DNA from: CAISIP01 sp031383745
GTDB taxonomy: Bacteria; Pseudomonadota; Gammaproteobacteria; Burkholderiales; Burkholderiaceae_C
Assembly: GCA_031383745.1 (NCBI GenBank)
Contig: JANMZX010000253.1
Coordinates: forward strand, 1-7,644
Direction of reading: 5' to 3'
Length of the DNA stretch: 7,644 bases
A program made the position numbers and the translations under genes. The notes under the pieces were generated by a model. That model did no database searches and was not told the DNA's origin. It worked only from the letters and a program-made list of their open reading frames with translations. Position 1 is the first letter of the stretch, and every line of letters starts with the position of its first letter. Positions 5,136 to 7,644 of this stretch are shown here, piece after piece.

Positions 5136-7100
5136 ATGAAAAATCGTGTTTTTCCGGTATCGGCCCGGGTGTTGTCGCGCCTGTCGCTGGTGTCCCTGGC
5201 CATGTCCAGCGTATTTCCCGTGTGGTCACAGACCGCGCTCAAGGAGGTGGTCGTGACGGCGACGCGCTTCGCCGAACCCGCAGCCGCACTGCCATTCGGG
5301 GTCAGCGTGGTCACCGCGGCCGAAATCCAGGCGTCTGGCGTCAACACCGTCAACGAGGCGGTCATGAAACTGCTGGGCGTGGTCGGCCGCCTCGACACGT
5401 CGGGCGGCAACAACTACAGCCTGGACCTGCGCGGCTTTGGGCAGACGGCGGACAGCAACCAGGTGGTGATCGTCGATGGCCTGCGGCTGAACGAGTCCGA
5501 CCTCACGACCGCCGCGTTGTCGTCGATACCGATCGGGTCGGTGGAACGCATCGAGGTGTTGCGCGGCACCGGCGCGGTGCTGTACGGCGAGGGTGCCACC
5601 GGCGGTGTCATCGTGGTCACGACCAAGGCCGGTATCGGCGCGCAGCGCAAGTCCTCGGCACAGGTGTATGGCGCCGCCGGCGGCCAGGGCCTGCGCGAAG
5701 CCCGTGGCTCGGCGGTGATCGCCGGCGGCGGATTCTCGGTCGATGTCGCCGCCAGCGAGCGGCATGGTGACGGGCACCGCGTGAACTTTGCGTCGCAGTC
5801 GAATGCGCTGGCCGCCACCGGGCAATGGAGCAACGACTGGCTGCGGCTGGGCGTGCGTGCCGGGCGCGACGCAGTGAGCAGCGGACTGCCGGGCGAACTC
5901 ACGGCAGCGCAATTTGCCAGCAACCCTGGGCAGGCCAAGAACCTGACCGACTACGGCGCCAGCCAGAAGCACCAGAGCGGCGTCTTTGCCGAAATGCTGC
6001 TCGGCGACTGGCAGATCGCCGCCGATGCCAGCCGCCGGGCCAAGAAGTACGACAGCTTCAGTTTCGGCTCGTTGTACGCCTACGACGTTGCGTCGAGCAA
6101 TGGCAGTCTGCGCGCGCGGCACGAGGGCAAGCTGGGCGGTTTCGCCAATGTGTTCATCGCCGGAATCGACAAGGGGCACTGGGAAAGCACAATCACCCAA
6201 TCCGCCTTCAAACCGATCGGCACGGTCGCCCGGTCCGACAATTCGGCGTTCTATCTGAAGGACGACCTGACCGTGCCTGGCAGCCAGACGCGCCTGTCCC
6301 TGGGATGGCGGACCGAAGGCATCCGCAAATTCGAATCGCTGTCCGGTGCAGTCATCGACGAGCGCCAGCATGCGTGGGAGGCGGGCGTCAGCCAGCCTGT
6401 CGGTGGCGGTGCGACGCTGTATGGACGCGCCGGGCGCAGTTTCCGGCTCGGCAACACGGACGAGTTCTCCTTCACCAATCCCCTGGTGACGCTGCGCCCG
6501 CAGACCTCGCGCGACCTGGAGTTCGGCGCCCGCTGGAAGAACACGACCACCGCTGTCGAGGCGCGCTGGTACCGCAGCGTGCTGCGCGACGAGATCGGTT
6601 ACGACCCGGCCGGCAACGGCCCGTTCGGGCCCTTCGGCGCCAACATCAACTTCGACCCGACCCGGCGCCAGGGGCTGGAACTCGAAGGGCGCCATGCCTT
6701 GGCCGACTCGCTGGACCTGCGCCTGAATGCGGCCTGGCGGCAGGCGGTATTCACCGCCGGGCAATACACCGGCAACGACGTGATGCTGGTGCCGCGGCGC
6801 ACGCTGGCGCTACGTGCCGACTGGCGCCCGGCGCCCGGCCATTCCCTGAACGCCGGCGTGCAGTGGGTGGCCAGCCAGAGCCCGGATTTCGGCAACACCT
6901 GCCGCATGCCTTCCTATGCCACCGCCGATCTACGCTACGCCTACCAGTGGGGTGCGGCCGAACTCGCACTGGGCATCGCCAACCTGGCCGACCGCAAGTA
7001 CACCACCCAGTCGTTCGGATGCACACCGGCGGGCGTCGCAACCTCGGTCTATCCGGAGCCCGGGCGTACAGTCACGGCTTCGCTGCGTTACCAGTTCTGA
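5136..7100 (+). CDS. btuB: TonB-dependent cobalamin receptor, BtuB-like
   Basis: A 654-residue outer-membrane receptor that would import vitamin B12 using energy passed from TonB. Residues 1 to about 31 form a signal peptide (MKNRVF start, hydrophobic LSLVSLAMSSVF, cleavage near WSQ). LKEVVVTATR (35-44) is the TonB-box region. The plug domain follows, with FGVSVVTAAEIQASG, the LRGFG block, VVIVDGLRLNE, IERIEVLRGTGAVLYGEGATGGVI-type sequence and VVTTKAG. The rest is a beta-barrel, closing with LGIANLADRKYTTQ and a final strand ending in aromatic Phe (VTASLRYQF). Slightly longer than the E. coli protein (about 614 residues). The B12 riboswitch upstream and BtuF-like gene downstream support cobalamin as substrate. 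The ATG at 5136 is chosen because the signal peptide starts there; the frame is open back to 4944 but that part is riboswitch. No strong ribosome binding site precedes it. Confidence 0.92.
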   Translation: MKNRVFPVSARVLSRLSLVSLAMSSVFPVWSQTALKEVVVTATRFAEPAAALPFGVSVVTAAEIQASGVNTVNEAVMKLLGVVGRLDTSGGNNYSLDLRGFGQTADSNQVVIVDGLRLNESDLTTAALSSIPIGSVERIEVLRGTGAVLYGEGATGGVIVVTTKAGIGAQRKSSAQVYGAAGGQGLREARGSAVIAGGGFSVDVAASERHGDGHRVNFASQSNALAATGQWSNDWLRLGVRAGRDAVSSGLPGELTAAQFASNPGQAKNLTDYGASQKHQSGVFAEMLLGDWQIAADASRRAKKYDSFSFGSLYAYDVASSNGSLRARHEGKLGGFANVFIAGIDKGHWESTITQSAFKPIGTVARSDNSAFYLKDDLTVPGSQTRLSLGWRTEGIRKFESLSGAVIDERQHAWEAGVSQPVGGGATLYGRAGRSFRLGNTDEFSFTNPLVTLRPQTSRDLEFGARWKNTTTAVEARWYRSVLRDEIGYDPAGNGPFGPFGANINFDPTRRQGLELEGRHALADSLDLRLNAAWRQAVFTAGQYTGNDVMLVPRRTLALRADWRPAPGHSLNAGVQWVASQSPDFGNTCRMPSYATADLRYAYQWGAAELALGIANLADRKYTTQSFGCTPAGVATSVYPEPGRTVTASLRYQF

Positions 7101-7102
7101 GC

Positions 7103-7192
7103 ATGATCCAGGCAGAAGGTGTCAATACGAGCGCAGCGGCGGGCCGCCCCAAGCAAGCGCGCACCGCAGTGCGCAGCACGGAGGTTTCCTGA
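7103..7192 (+). CDS. Possible 29-residue leader ORF between btuB and the btuF-like gene
   Basis: ATG at 7103 opens a 29-residue frame (beginning MIQAEGVNTSAAAG) whose TGA stop shares its A with the btuF-like ATG (TGATG). It starts two bases after the btuB stop, so reinitiating ribosomes could translate it and couple the two large genes. It has no ribosome binding site of its own and no recognised domain, and it contains the hairpin and ribosome binding site of the next gene. It may be plain spacer. Confidence 0.2.
   Translation: MIQAEGVNTSAAAGRPKQARTAVRSTEVS
7159..7174 (+). repeat. Intercistronic hairpin before the btuF-like gene
   Basis: GCGCAC (7159-7164) and GTGCGC (7169-7174) form a perfect 6-bp stem with a CGCA tetraloop, ending five bases before the GGAGG ribosome binding site at 7180-7184. 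No T tract follows. It could protect or tune the downstream message. Confidence 0.4.
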
Positions 7193-7644
7193 TGAGCGCC
7201 GCGCCGGGCCCGCAGCGCATCGTCTGCCTGACCGAGGAAACCACCGAGTGGCTGTACCTGCTGGGGCAGGAACACCGTATCGTGGGCATCTCGGGCTACA
7301 CCGTGCGCCCGCCCCGTGCGCGGCAGGAGAAACCACGTGTCAGCGCCTTCCTGAGCGCCAAGATCGACAAGATCCTGGCGCTGGAGCCGGATTGCGTGTT
7401 CGGCTTTTCCGACCTGCAGGCCGACATCGCAGCGGCGCTCATCCGCCACGGGGTGCAGGTGACGGTATTCAACCAGCGCAGCGTCGACGAGATCTTCTCC
7501 ATGATGTTCCAGGTGGCGGCGATGGTGGGTCAGGCCGCGCAGGGCCTTGAGCGGATGGCGCAGATGCGTGCCGGGCTGGCCCGCATCGTGCTGGCCGCCA
7601 GCGCGCTGCCACGGCGACCGCGCATCTTCTTCGAGGAATGGGAC
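7192..7644 (+). CDS. BtuF-like cobalamin-binding protein (ABC substrate-binding family), 3' end outside window
   Basis: 151 codons are present; the gene runs off the right edge. The start QRIVCLTEETTEWLYLLG is the first strand and helix of the periplasmic binding domain of the BtuF/FecB/FepB group. HRIVGISGYTVRPP, VSAFLSAKIDKILALEPDCVFGFSDLQADIAAAL, VTVFNQRSVDEIFSMM and FFEEWD are further family blocks. In the model system BtuF carries cobalamin from BtuB to the BtuCD transporter. The position after the B12 riboswitch and btuB supports cobalamin binding. The start is well supported: GGAGG at 7180-7184 lies seven bases before the ATG. No signal peptide is present, and the in-frame sequence upstream is not hydrophobic, so export to the periplasm is unexplained. 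I recall similar signal-less relatives in Burkholderiales. Alternative: a cytoplasmic cobalamin-binding or salvage role. Confidence 0.87.
   Translation, partial: MSAAPGPQRIVCLTEETTEWLYLLGQEHRIVGISGYTVRPPRARQEKPRVSAFLSAKIDKILALEPDCVFGFSDLQADIAAALIRHGVQVTVFNQRSVDEIFSMMFQVAAMVGQAAQGLERMAQMRAGLARIVLAASALPRRPRIFFEEWD

Noticed and set aside
5226..6764. Long open frame on the minus strand (512 codons) opposite btuB
   Set aside because: Arg/Ala/Gly/Val-rich sequence with no recognisable domain; the plus-strand frame encodes a full TonB-dependent receptor.
5825..7102. Plus-strand frame inside btuB leading into the small 7103-7192 frame
   Set aside because: Arg/Gln/Ala-rich and out of frame with the receptor; only the short end from 7103 could be independent, and that is weak.
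1..7644. CRISPR arrays, insertion sequences, tRNA genes, direct-repeat attachment sites
   Set aside because: No regularly spaced repeats, transposase motifs, cloverleaf sequences or flanking duplications were seen on either strand.

Overview
The window is GC-rich, gene-dense DNA that most resembles a betaproteobacterium of the order Burkholderiales. Support for this is the codon use, a zapB-like/zapA/6S RNA neighbourhood, TACAAT-type -10 boxes, and a BtuF-like protein of a kind I associate with Comamonadaceae-like genomes. This placement rests on recognised protein and RNA styles; no database search was possible.

Layout. (1) Bases 1-1197, minus strand: a TauE/SafE-type membrane exporter followed 22 bases later by a 2-dehydropantoate 2-reductase-like gene that runs off the left edge. 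(2) Bases 1198-1564: a divergent intergenic region with a strong hairpin and a perfect 14-bp palindrome. (3) Bases 1565-3133, plus strand: a wax ester synthase/diacylglycerol acyltransferase (WS/DGAT) homologue with a degenerate active-site motif and a very basic C-terminal tail. The tail is encoded antisense to the end of (4), a convergent alpha/beta hydrolase (3003-3815, minus). (5) Bases 3968-4140, minus: a 6S RNA (ssrS) recognised from its fold and conserved hairpin, with its own -10 box. (6) Bases 4195-4792, minus: zapA and an upstream ZapB-like coiled-coil gene with a 4-base ATGA overlap, closed by an intrinsic terminator. (7) Bases 4811-7644, plus: a cobalamin riboswitch, a BtuB-type TonB-dependent receptor, and the start of a BtuF-like cobalamin-binding protein cut by the right edge.

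How the parts work together. The right side is a B12-repressed vitamin B12 uptake operon (riboswitch, outer-membrane receptor, binding protein). It diverges from a cell-division operon (ZapB-like and ZapA, regulators of the FtsZ ring), which is followed by the gene for the global RNA polymerase regulator 6S RNA. The central acyltransferase and alpha/beta hydrolase face each other and may form a neutral-lipid synthesis/turnover pair, but that link is inferred from family membership and position only.

Most of the window is ordinary housekeeping or accessory metabolism. The items most worth a second look are the HQxxxDA (instead of HHxxxDG) acyltransferase with its overlapping basic tail, the 6S RNA, the almost leaderless zapB-like promoter that shares a 10-base element with the 6S promoter, and the BtuF-like protein without a signal peptide. 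I found no CRISPR array, insertion sequence, tRNA or phage element.
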